Shown piece after piece: positions 17,549-25,713 of a DNA stretch of 64,000 bases (the stretch's first letter is position 1; the number at the start of each line of letters is the position of its first letter). The DNA comes from a bacterium HR19 (GTDB taxonomy: Bacteria; Calescibacteriota; Calescibacteriia; Calescibacteriales; Calescibacteriaceae), in contig BEHV01000003.1 of the NCBI GenBank assembly GCA_002898315.1, forward strand, positions 62,001 through 126,000, given 5' to 3'. The position numbers and the translations under genes were made by a program. Under the pieces are notes generated by a model. It worked only from the letters and a program-made list of their open reading frames with translations, was not told the origin of the DNA and made no database searches.

Positions 17549-20395
17549 TTATGCTTTATAAATTTTTACCTTAACCTGAAACGATGAATCCTGAGTCATC
17601 GCCACAAAACCTTCGGAAGCATAGAATATTTCATTGGGAGATGGCCCTCTTGGTTTCATATCCGCCCACGCACCAAGATGGTGAAAAGAAATAACAACAT
17701 CAGGTCTTATATATTCCACAAGGTTTGCTCTCATTTTCACCCATCTTCTCTCTCCAGTCATGGGGTTATAAGATTCAACATAGACCTCGTCTCCCGTGTT
17801 TATACCGAGTTCTTTCGCAACCTTACTGTTTATAAGAATAACCTGCCCCGTGGTTGGATTTTCCGGGTCTCCCTGCCACGGAGCAATATCACCAAAAATA
17901 GGAATCCACGCAGTTCTTGTCTGCTTATACTCAATCTTTTTAGCGTTAACAAAGTAGAAATTATATTCCCCCGGTGCCTTTTCCATTGTAGGTTCTCTCC
18001 ACAGCGGTACAGGGAAGTAATCTTTCACATAAATCCATTTATTCTCGTCAAGTCCGAGCTCTTTCATTTTGTCTTGCGCCTTTTTGAGCGATTCTCCCCA
18101 GAACCTCATTCTCTCACCTTTCCAGAACGACCACGCAATAGGATATACTTTTTCCGGTGGCAATTTATCAACTTCTGTCACACCGTATTTTTTGAAGTAA
18201 TCAATTCCGCTTTTACCAATTGATTTAGCCCATCTATCAAATATCTCTTCAGATGTTGGTTTTCTGCTTGTGTCAAGAGCATAACTGCCGAGATTCAAAG
18301 CAGTATTTATCTCCTCAATGTATTCTTTGAGGAATCCCCCCGCTTCTGCTATATCAAGATATATATCTATCTCACCTTTTGACTCCCAAAGGGGTGGAAC
18401 TGGGGGGATACGAAGTGTTTTTCCGGTCTCATAAACTGTCATCTCACTTAAAGGACCTTCGTATTTTTCTATTGTTGCAACGGGCAAAATTATATCTGCA
18501 AGAAGCTGAGCTCCTTCACCTAACCATGGGGTGAGAAAAACTATAAAATCAACTTTGGAGTACCCCTTGATAACCGTTGGAATATCCGGGGTTGCTCTGC
18601 CATGATGGAACATGTGGACAAACATAACCTTCGGAAGTTTTGATTCGTCAACTTCATATCTTGCGGGGTCAATAAGAACCCTTGCAAGAAAAGAGGGGTT
18701 TGGAGTTGTTATTGGGAAGTACTTTGATGAGCTCAGAGTAAAGTCATAAGGAGGTGTTTTTATATCCATTTTTCCGAAGCTTTCAAAGTTGGGGTGAGGT
18801 TTATCTTTTCCGGGTTCCGAGAGAACTCCTCCCGGAACTCCCACAGCACCAAGGAGCATATACACAAGCAAAATCGCTCGCGTCAGTTGAAATCCGTGTT
18901 CAACCTGCGCTGTGTGATAAAACATACAGCTTACAGGTCTCAAAGGAAATGTCTTATCACCTATTGTCACAGTTCTCCCCTCTTTTATTCCTGAGTGTTC
19001 CCAGAGCTCCCTCGCTATTCTTGCAGTTGTAAGAGCGGGAATATCGCATGTTTTATCTGCCCAATCAGCTGTCCACCCCTTTTCCTTAAGAATATCGTAG
19101 AATACCTCAATAGCGGGTTTTACTTCAACTTCTTCACCGGTAGCATCAAGAACTCCGCCTGAATTTACTTTAACTTTTCTATTCCACGAGACCTCATCGG
19201 TGAAAAGAAGCGGGTCTATACCATCTTGGTCAAACGGAACAATCTGACCTGTGTTTTTATCATAAACTTGAGCTTTTCCATTTGCATCCTTCACAAAGTA
19301 GTATTGTTTTTTATGATTTCTTTCGGTTATCACGAGAAAAGGAGCATTTGTGTATTTTTTGAGGTATTCTCTATCTATGAGGCGGTTTTTGAGGAGGTAG
19401 TGAGCAATTCCGAGGAAAAACGCAAGGTCTGTTCCGGGTTTTATAGGTATCCATTCATCTGAGTATGGTCCGTCGTTTCTGCGTTGCGGGTCAAGAGTCA
19501 CAAGTTTCTTGATTTGCCCTCTTGCTCTTGCGTCAATAAACATCTGGGGCCACGTGATAAAACAAAGTCTGTTCCCTCCTGAATTTGAGACAAAACCGGT
19601 TCCTACATTTATGATGTATTCGGTGTATTTGAAATCAGGATTTACAACCGCACTCTGACCGATAGTATATTCAGTTGCCCTGTACCCAGCATCTGAACAG
19701 AAAGCTCCGTGTCCAATTTTATATACTTTGTGTCCCACTTTTTTGAGAGCATTTGGAAATGCTGTATCGTATAGCTCTCCCGATTTGCTTCTCCCTTTTT
19801 GCCAGAGTACATATTCCCCTTTTGCTTTTGCTTCATTTAGCCTATCTGCTATCGTCTTGAGAGCTTCGTCCCAAGATATTCTGACAAATCTTCCTTTCTG
19901 CCCCTTTGCATTTATTCTTTTGAGAGGGTATTTGATTCTGTTTGGAGCGTAAAGTGCGGTAATATTTGCTCCCACACCTTTTGGACACAAAGTTCCTCTG
20001 TTTCTTGGATTATAAAGAAGGTTTGGATCCCCTTTCCAGATTTTATCTGGCAAAAATTCAATCTCACCTGTTTGCTTGTTTATAACAAGTCCATCTGCTT
20101 TTACGACTCTTTTTATCTCCTTACCATTTACCTTCTGAGTAACAACCCTGTAGAAAAGAGAGCAATCTTGCTTACCTATCCAGCAAGTTGATGAAATAAA
20201 TTCCTCGGTATAGTCAGTGGGGTACCAGTCATGATATGTCGGCGAAGGGGTCGGAGGAATTTCCTCCCCTCCCGTGGGTTTTTTGGGGGGAGCACAGGCG
20301 ATTTTTTCAAGAGCAAGAAGCCCTGTCAGAGCTCCCACACTCTGCAGAAACCTTCTTCTCGCAGAATCAACATTCTGGTGTTTATCCTTACCCAT
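17549..20395 (-). CDS. Tat-exported molybdopterin oxidoreductase, catalytic subunit
   Basis: Large 948-residue bis-MGD enzyme of the DMSO-reductase superfamily. It has a genuine Tat signal (SARRRFLQ, Arg13-15). The N-terminal cluster ligands are C71, C78 and C137 (GTLCPKG). The position of the second cysteine is Gly74, so C-x2-G-x3-C replaces C-x2-C-x3-C, and a [3Fe-4S] or absent cluster is possible. A Cys in GHGAFCSDAG fits the molybdenum-ligand position used by polysulfide/arsenate/tetrathionate-type enzymes. The C-terminal dinucleotide-binding domain is present. Its substrate is unknown. It is the first gene of the operon, with GAGGAGG before the ATG. Confidence 0.88.
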   Translation of the reverse strand: MGKDKHQNVDSARRRFLQSVGALTGLLALEKIACAPPKKPTGGEEIPPTPSPTYHDWYPTDYTEEFISSTCWIGKQDCSLFYRVVTQKVNGKEIKRVVKADGLVINKQTGEIEFLPDKIWKGDPNLLYNPRNRGTLCPKGVGANITALYAPNRIKYPLKRINAKGQKGRFVRISWDEALKTIADRLNEAKAKGEYVLWQKGRSKSGELYDTAFPNALKKVGHKVYKIGHGAFCSDAGYRATEYTIGQSAVVNPDFKYTEYIINVGTGFVSNSGGNRLCFITWPQMFIDARARGQIKKLVTLDPQRRNDGPYSDEWIPIKPGTDLAFFLGIAHYLLKNRLIDREYLKKYTNAPFLVITERNHKKQYYFVKDANGKAQVYDKNTGQIVPFDQDGIDPLLFTDEVSWNRKVKVNSGGVLDATGEEVEVKPAIEVFYDILKEKGWTADWADKTCDIPALTTARIARELWEHSGIKEGRTVTIGDKTFPLRPVSCMFYHTAQVEHGFQLTRAILLVYMLLGAVGVPGGVLSEPGKDKPHPNFESFGKMDIKTPPYDFTLSSSKYFPITTPNPSFLARVLIDPARYEVDESKLPKVMFVHMFHHGRATPDIPTVIKGYSKVDFIVFLTPWLGEGAQLLADIILPVATIEKYEGPLSEMTVYETGKTLRIPPVPPLWESKGEIDIYLDIAEAGGFLKEYIEEINTALNLGSYALDTSRKPTSEEIFDRWAKSIGKSGIDYFKKYGVTEVDKLPPEKVYPIAWSFWKGERMRFWGESLKKAQDKMKELGLDENKWIYVKDYFPVPLWREPTMEKAPGEYNFYFVNAKKIEYKQTRTAWIPIFGDIAPWQGDPENPTTGQVILINSKVAKELGINTGDEVYVESYNPMTGERRWVKMRANLVEYIRPDVVISFHHLGAWADMKPRGPSPNEIFYASEGFVAMTQDSSFQVKVKIYKA

Positions 20396-20565
20396 CCTCT
20401 CAACCTCCTCTTATTATATATAATGCAAAATTTGTTCCACCATCACCACAAATTTACAAGTATGTCTTACACAAATCACTCCCAAAAATAACCATGAGAA
20501 ATGACCGAGAAAAGCACAGAAAGAAAATAGAAAACAAAAATAATAACAAAAATAGCGTAAATCTT
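20396..20565. other. Divergent intergenic region, operon-proximal part
   Basis: This holds the start region of the leftward respiratory operon. On the minus strand GAGGAGG (20404-20410) precedes the ATG, and an AT-rich TATATATAAT segment (about 20413-20422) is the only -10 candidate. No good -35 is visible, which would fit an activator-dependent promoter. The rest is A-rich with no open frame I trust. Confidence 0.4.
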
Positions 20566-20607
20566 TCTCAAAGATAAGACAAAATGTCTCAAAGATGAGA
20601 CAAAATG
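20566..20607. repeat. Two abutting 21-bp direct repeats with an internal palindrome, probable operator
   Basis: Two copies of a 21-bp unit (20566-20586 and 20587-20607) sit head to tail and differ at one base (A at 20576, G at 20597). The unit opens with TCTCAAAGAT and ends with AGACAAAATG. At 20585-20602 there is a perfect inverted repeat, TGTCTC - 6 bp - GAGACA; the upstream copy of it is imperfect. The 21-bp spacing is two helical turns, so two dimers would bind the same DNA face. It lies between moeA and the respiratory operon, which points to a shared regulator. Confidence 0.6.
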
Positions 20608-20666
20608 TATACCTAAATTTCATACAATCGTCTAATCGTATTTTCTCAAAATGTTAAAACTCAAAT

Positions 20667-20672
20667 TAAATT
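20667..20672 (+). promoter_or_regulatory. -10-like box before moeA
   Basis: TAAATT ends 7 nt before the moeA ATG, with a weak -35 (TTCTCA) 18 bp upstream. The repeat operator lies upstream of that -35, where an activator would bind. Confidence 0.35.
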
Positions 20673-20679
20673 GATTGAT

Positions 20680-21900
20680 ATGCACAGCAGGGAACCAAAA
20701 GAAAAGAAATTTGAGGCATATTACATCACTTTTGAAGAAGCAAGAGAACTACTGAGAAAGAATGTCCCCTTACTTGAAAAAATCACAATAGATGTTTCAG
20801 AATCAGCAGGATATGTTCTTGGAGAAGACATAAAAGCCCCCATAAGTATTCCGCCATTTCCAAACTCATCTATGGATGGCTATGCAATAAAAGGAATAGA
20901 CAGAGAGGTATTCAGGATTGTTGGTGAAGTAAAACCGGGTTATTTTCCAAAACTGAAACTCAGAGACGGTGAGGCGGTAAAAGTTTTCACTGGCTCGCCA
21001 ATACCACAAAACGCAGATGCAGTAGTTATGATAGAAAACACAGCAGAAGAAAACGGATACATAAAGGTCTTGAGAAAACCTCAAAATAGAGAAAATATAA
21101 GAGAAAAAGGAGAGGAGATAAAAAAAGGAGAGATTGTACTGAGAAAAAACTCCATTATAACCCCTCCTATTGCGGGACTTATAAGCGAGCTTGGACTCGC
21201 AAAAGTGAAAGTATTCAGAAAACCAAAAGTTTTCGCTCTTGTCTCAGGAGATGAAGTAATAAAACCCGGGAAAAAACTCAAACCGGGAAAAATCTATGAT
21301 GCCAACTTCGCTATCTTGGAAAATTCGCTCAGAGAGCTCGGAATAGAAGAATTCAGAATAAAGATGGTAAAAGACAATCCAGAAGAAATTGAAAAACAAA
21401 TCAGAGAAGGCGTAAGATGGGCAGACATAATAATAACTTCTGGTGGTATATCTGTGGGAGATAGGGACTTTATAAGAGATGTTGTGATGGGAATTGCCAC
21501 CCCTATTTTTTACAAAGTGAAGCAGAAACCCGGAAAACCGCTGTTTTTTGGCAAAATCGGGAAAAAACTTATATTTTGTCTTCCGGGCAATCCTGCCTCC
21601 GCATATATTCTATTTTTTGAGTATGTCGCACCCGCAATAAGAATGATGATGGGAACACGCAACCCATTCCCGCCCGAAGCAGAAAAAATATTAGCAGAAA
21701 GTATACAGAGAAAAAAAGCAGAACGAATGCTGTTTATGAGAGGAAAAATTTCTGGCGATTATGTCGTTCCGCTTGAAAAACAGGAATCGTATATGCTTTC
21801 ATCTTTTGCAGAAGCAGATTGCCTTATAATAGTCCCCGAAGGCGCAAACTCAATTGAAAAAGGCGAGAAAGTAAAAGTCCATCTCCTTCACCACTGCTAA
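20680..21900 (+). CDS. moeA: Molybdopterin molybdenumtransferase
   Basis: Inserts molybdate into adenylylated molybdopterin to give molybdenum cofactor. Full length (about 406 residues) with the MoeA domains in order: an N-terminal region ending in the PPFPNSSMDGYAIKG segment; the MoeA_N core (VFTGSPIPQNADAVVMIE); the MPT-binding fold with ITSGGISVGDRDF and KPGKPLFFGK, then FCLPGNPASA; and a C-terminal barrel. I prefer the ATG at 20680 to an in-frame TTG at 20671. No Shine-Dalgarno is visible. It is divergent from the molybdoenzyme operon and convergent with the rest of the molybdenum-cofactor cluster. Confidence 0.96.
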   Translation: MHSREPKEKKFEAYYITFEEARELLRKNVPLLEKITIDVSESAGYVLGEDIKAPISIPPFPNSSMDGYAIKGIDREVFRIVGEVKPGYFPKLKLRDGEAVKVFTGSPIPQNADAVVMIENTAEENGYIKVLRKPQNRENIREKGEEIKKGEIVLRKNSIITPPIAGLISELGLAKVKVFRKPKVFALVSGDEVIKPGKKLKPGKIYDANFAILENSLRELGIEEFRIKMVKDNPEEIEKQIREGVRWADIIITSGGISVGDRDFIRDVVMGIATPIFYKVKQKPGKPLFFGKIGKKLIFCLPGNPASAYILFFEYVAPAIRMMMGTRNPFPPEAEKILAESIQRKKAERMLFMRGKISGDYVVPLEKQESYMLSSFAEADCLIIVPEGANSIEKGEKVKVHLLHHC

Positions 21901-21931
21901 TTCCATCTCCCCAACCTGTCTTGTATCCCAC

Positions 21932-22897
21932 TTATATTTTTCTCTCTTTTTTCTCATTCGCTTTTTTTACTCTTCCCTTTTTATCATCATGTCTCCCACC
22001 CCTGAGCATGGGGTATATGTGGAAAATATAAGGGAAGAGGGCATCCATAGATTCTTTTGCTCCGCGAGATGAACCCGGCAGAGTCAAGATAAGCGTTTTT
22101 CTGTTCGCATGAACTCCCGCAATACCACGCGAAAGCATGGAGTAAGGAGTTCTCTCCTGCCCATAAGCCCTTGCTGATTCCATTATTGCCGGGATTTCCT
22201 TTTCAATAAGAGGTTCTACCGCCTCGGGAGTGGTGTCACGAGGAGAAAGACCTGTCCCCCCCGTGGTTATAACAAGGTCATAACCATCATCACACCACTT
22301 TTTCACTTCATTATAAATCATATCTTTTTCATCTGGAACTATTTTGTAATCAATTTTTTTGACGCCAAATTCTTTGAGTTTTTCAACGATGATTTTTCCT
22401 GATTTATCTTCTTTTTTGCCTGCCGCCACCGAATCTGAAACAACAAGAACCCCTACCCTGAAATCGTCAGAAACTTTCTCAATAAAATCTGATTTACCTC
22501 CTTTTTTCTCAACAAGTTTGACCTCCTCAATTTTCAGGTTTTTATCAACAGGTTTGAGCATATCATATATGTTCAGGGCAGACACCATTGCAGCAAAAAG
22601 TGCTTCCATCTCACAACCCGTTCTCGCTATTGATTTTACGGTAACAGAAACATTTATTCTGTTTCCCTCTATTGAGAAATTCACATCAACATGTTCAACA
22701 GGTATGTTGTGGCAGAAAGGAAGAATTTCTGCAACTTTTTTCGCAGAAAGACAAGCAATCGCTCTGCTCACCTCAAAAATATCACCTTTCGGACTTTTAC
22801 CGCTTTCCACTAACTCCTTTGAAGAATCTGAAAAAGAAATAACCGCTTCTGCTGTTGCAACTCTCAATGTTTTTATCTTTGAAGATACATCTATCAT
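21932..22897 (-). CDS. MoaC-MoaB/MogA fusion, bifunctional molybdenum cofactor enzyme
   Basis: The N-terminal half (about 1-150) is MoaC, cyclic pyranopterin monophosphate synthase, with GKSPKGDIFEVSR, LPFCHNIPVEH and CEMEALFAA. The C-terminal half (about 165-310) is a MogA/MoaB-type molybdopterin adenylyltransferase with VLVVSDSVAAG and TTGGTGLSPRDTTPEA. A Lys-rich tail follows. One polypeptide therefore covers an early and a late step of the pathway. GGAGG lies 12 nt before the ATG. It is the last gene of the minus-strand molybdenum-cofactor cluster. MoaC-MoaB fusions are known in other bacteria. Confidence 0.95.
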   Translation of the reverse strand: MIDVSSKIKTLRVATAEAVISFSDSSKELVESGKSPKGDIFEVSRAIACLSAKKVAEILPFCHNIPVEHVDVNFSIEGNRINVSVTVKSIARTGCEMEALFAAMVSALNIYDMLKPVDKNLKIEEVKLVEKKGGKSDFIEKVSDDFRVGVLVVSDSVAAGKKEDKSGKIIVEKLKEFGVKKIDYKIVPDEKDMIYNEVKKWCDDGYDLVITTGGTGLSPRDTTPEAVEPLIEKEIPAIMESARAYGQERTPYSMLSRGIAGVHANRKTLILTLPGSSRGAKESMDALFPYIFHIYPMLRGGRHDDKKGRVKKANEKKERKI

Positions 22898-23039
22898 AAC
22901 ACTTCTTCACCTCCTTTCTCAACTTCAAATCTGTGAAACAATAAATAATCTGCAAATGATAAAATCAAATTAAGAGAAAATCGGTAGAAAAATGCAAAAA
23001 AATCTCTCTATCACCTATGAATTTTATCCTATGAGCGTC

Positions 23040-23780
23040 TCAAAAAATTAGAAGTTTTGTTCCAGCTATTATCAGAACCACGGCGAGAAGTTTTTTTACT
23101 GTATCTTGTGAGAACTTATTCAAAGTCATATAATTTCCCAGATATCCCCCCACAAGAACTATAAGGGCAAAAATTAAGATGTTTTTCACATCTCCGATAT
23201 TTAATTTTCCGACACGCGGGATGATTCCTACAATTGAATTCAAGAGTATGAAAGCACTACTCAGCGCCGCAGTCCTTATAGGCTCCATTATCCTGAAAAT
23301 AATAAGAACAGGACTTAGAAAAATTCCCCCTCCAACTCCTGTCATTCCGCTCAAAAAACCTATGGAAGAGCCAAGCAAAAATCCATAAGGTAAATCAATT
23401 TTATTTTTGAAACTTTGATTTTTACCATCATTACCAACTTTCATAAAAAGGCGAAAAGCGGAGAAGATGAGAACAAGTCCTATAACTTTTGACAAAATCT
23501 CTCGCTCAACTTTTAAAGACGCTCCCAAAAACGCAGATGGCATTGAAAAAACAATAATTCTGAGAAGTGATGGGACGTCAAGCAATCTGCGGGAATAAAA
23601 TCGCAAAGCACCTATACCCGAAACAATTATATTCAAACCTAAGGAGAACGCCGGGATTTTCTCAACGGGAAAATTTACAAGAGAAAAAACAGCAATATAT
23701 CCTGATCCTCCACCGTGTCCCACAGTCGCGTATAAAAACGCAACCACAAAAAGCCCCACATAAAGAAAGAAATCCGCCAT
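23040..23780 (-). CDS. TauE/SafE family anion permease
   Basis: Integral membrane protein, 246 residues, about eight hydrophobic segments. The two Gly-rich repeats typical of the family are visible: ATVGHGGGSGYIAVFSL near the N-terminus and GMTGVGGGIFLSPVLI near the middle. Characterised members export sulfite, sulfoacetate or other sulfur oxyanions. It sits between moaE and moaC-moaB on the same strand, 14 bp after moaE, so it is probably co-transcribed with cofactor genes. A link to sulfur metabolism of the neighbouring molybdoenzyme is possible but unproven. Confidence 0.88.
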   Translation of the reverse strand: MADFFLYVGLFVVAFLYATVGHGGGSGYIAVFSLVNFPVEKIPAFSLGLNIIVSGIGALRFYSRRLLDVPSLLRIIVFSMPSAFLGASLKVEREILSKVIGLVLIFSAFRLFMKVGNDGKNQSFKNKIDLPYGFLLGSSIGFLSGMTGVGGGIFLSPVLIIFRIMEPIRTAALSSAFILLNSIVGIIPRVGKLNIGDVKNILIFALIVLVGGYLGNYMTLNKFSQDTVKKLLAVVLIIAGTKLLIF

Positions 23781-23794
23781 AGCAAAAACCTATT

Positions 23795-24241
23795 TTATTT
23801 CCATATCTTACCTTTATCTGTCACCTCTTTCTTCCAAATTGGAACTCTCTTTTTCACTTCATCTGTGATGTATTTTGCAGCAGCAAAGCCCTCTTTTCTG
23901 TGTTCTGAACTCACGACAACCAAAAAAGATGGCTCTCCCACCCTTACTTTTCCAACTCTATGCTTAACATCAATTTCTTCGACGCGGAACTTCTCTTTTG
24001 CTTCTTTTATTATTTTTTCTATTTCTTTTTCCGCCATCTCCTCGTATGCAGAGTATTCTATGTATTTCACCTTTCCAACGGGAGTTTTATCTGCTCTTAC
24101 AACGCCGAGAAAAACAACAAACGACCCGCACTTTTCATCTCCCCTTGAAAACCGAAAGGAAATCTTACCTTTTACTATGTATTTTCTTTTTCTCATATCC
24201 TCTGCCCTTCCCTTCTTTTTTTTCTCTTTACCGTCAAACAC
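23795..24241 (-). CDS. moaE: Molybdopterin synthase catalytic subunit
   Basis: Adds two sulfurs, carried on MoaD, to cyclic pyranopterin monophosphate. Core motifs: GSFVVFLGVVRADKTP, EYSAYEEMAEKEI, VKHRVGKVRVGEPSFLVVV, SSEHRKEGFAAAKYI and the C-terminal PIWKKE carrying the catalytic lysine region. The start is uncertain. GTG 24241 lies 11 nt after the GGGAGGA formed by the moaD terminal Gly-Gly codons. ATG 24196 gives a length closer to typical MoaE. ATG 24292 would overlap moaD by 44 nt. Confidence 0.92.
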   Translation of the reverse strand: MFDGKEKKKKGRAEDMRKRKYIVKGKISFRFSRGDEKCGSFVVFLGVVRADKTPVGKVKYIEYSAYEEMAEKEIEKIIKEAKEKFRVEEIDVKHRVGKVRVGEPSFLVVVSSEHRKEGFAAAKYITDEVKKRVPIWKKEVTDKGKIWK

Positions 24242-24248
24242 TTTTGTT

Positions 24249-24524
24249 TTATCCTCCCGAGAATGGAGGAAGAAGAGCGATTTCATCTCCATCTTTTACT
24301 TTGCACAGTTTATAATCTTCCTTTCTTATCACTTCTCTGTTCAGCGCAATTTCAAATTTTTTTTCTTTCAAAGATGGAAACATATCAATCAAAACTTTCA
24401 TTATGTCAGATACAGTTTTGTTTTCAAGACCCGAAACATCAAAGAGAATTTGCTTTTTTCCCATAATATCTCTCAGCACTCCGTAAAAAAGAATTTTCAC
24501 ATTCTCGCTTTTTGATTTTCTCAT
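24249..24524 (-). CDS. moaD: Molybdopterin synthase sulfur carrier subunit
   Basis: Ubiquitin-like small protein, 91 residues, ending in PPFSGG. The terminal Gly-Gly is thiocarboxylated and donates sulfur to MoaE. The beta-grasp pattern (VKILFYGVLRDIMG then DGDEIALLPPFSGG) is clear. It lies between moaA and moaE on the same strand with short gaps. The Gly-Gly-stop codons read GGAGGATAA and may double as the ribosome site for moaE. Confidence 0.95.
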   Translation of the reverse strand: MRKSKSENVKILFYGVLRDIMGKKQILFDVSGLENKTVSDIMKVLIDMFPSLKEKKFEIALNREVIRKEDYKLCKVKDGDEIALLPPFSGG

Positions 24525-24562
24525 TTTCTTTCCTATCTCTTTATTTTGATGTGGAATTATAT

Positions 24563-25639
24563 TTACCCTCCAAGTTTTATCATGGGAATGTATGCTTTTT
24601 CATTTTTGTTTTCTTTTAGTTCAATAAAACCTTTTGGTTTTCTCAGCACAATACTTCTTATGAATTTTTCAAGTTCTTCTTCTTTTATCTCAGGTCTCAA
24701 AAACTTTTTTATGTCATAAGAAAATCTGTCAAACATGCAGAGGACGATTTTGCCGTTTGATGTTATGCGAATTCGCGAGCACATATTGCAAAACGGCTCA
24801 GATACAGTTGAGATAAACCCCACCCTCACTCCATTAGAAAGTTCATACAACTTTGCTATTTTCTCTCTCTTTATTTCCCGCATCTCATATTTTTCGTGCA
24901 TTATTTTTTTGATTTCTTTTTCGGGGACGAAGTATTCTTTCCAGAGAGGTGAAAAAGGCATAAACTCTATGAACCTTATTTCAACTCCTCTATCCCGAGC
25001 AAAATCAATAAGTTTGTGAATCTCATCTGTGTTTATATTTCTGAGAACTACGGTATTTATTTTCAAAGAAAGTCCAAGAGATAAAGATTTATCTATTCCC
25101 TTCAAAATTTTTTTCAGAGGGAAAGACAAACCGATTATTTTTTGAAATTTCGATTCATCAAGAGTATCAAGGCTCACATTAACCTTCACGTTATAGTGTT
25201 TGAGGATTTCAGAATATTCTGAAAGAAGCGTTCCGTTTGTTGTTATGCATTTTTCAACATCAATCTCGCTCAGCTTTTCAAAAAGCTTTTCAATACCTCT
25301 TCTCATAAATGGTTCTCCACCCGTAATCCTTATCTTTTTTATTCCGAACCTCTCAACAAAAAACCTTGAGAGAAATGTTATCTCTTCAAACGTGAGAATC
25401 TCATCTCTCGGGAAAAGAGGGATCCTATATGGACGACAGTAGAAGCACTGAAAATTACATTTATCTGTAAGTGATATTCTGAGGTAGTCAAATTTTCTTC
25501 CGTATCCGTCTTCAAGAGGTTTTTGGTTTTGATCTTTATTTTCTGTTTCTGTCTCTCTTTTTTCTCTGGAATTCAAATTCACCCAAGAAGTTTTTCTTTC
25601 TTCCATCTCTATCATTAAGTTTAAGTTCTCTGCATCCAT
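24563..25639 (-). CDS. moaA: GTP 3',8-cyclase
   Basis: Radical SAM enzyme for the first step of molybdopterin synthesis. The SAM cluster motif is C61-x3-C65-x2-C68 (TDKCNFQCFYC). The C-terminal substrate cluster is C284-x2-C287-x13-C301. The chain ends in Gly-Gly, which MoaA needs for activity. 358 residues, longer than usual because of about 45 hydrophilic residues before GYGRKFDYLRISL. No Shine-Dalgarno site distinguishes the Met codons at 1, 9 and 12, so the true start could be slightly internal. Confidence 0.95.
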   Translation of the reverse strand: MDAENLNLMIEMEERKTSWVNLNSREKRETETENKDQNQKPLEDGYGRKFDYLRISLTDKCNFQCFYCRPYRIPLFPRDEILTFEEITFLSRFFVERFGIKKIRITGGEPFMRRGIEKLFEKLSEIDVEKCITTNGTLLSEYSEILKHYNVKVNVSLDTLDESKFQKIIGLSFPLKKILKGIDKSLSLGLSLKINTVVLRNINTDEIHKLIDFARDRGVEIRFIEFMPFSPLWKEYFVPEKEIKKIMHEKYEMREIKREKIAKLYELSNGVRVGFISTVSEPFCNMCSRIRITSNGKIVLCMFDRFSYDIKKFLRPEIKEEELEKFIRSIVLRKPKGFIELKENKNEKAYIPMIKLGG

Positions 25640-25713
25640 TTTAGCCCAAAGCAGTTTTTTTTAAATTCGGGAACAGCTTATGAAAATCAACACTATACAA
25701 CTTATCTTTTCGT

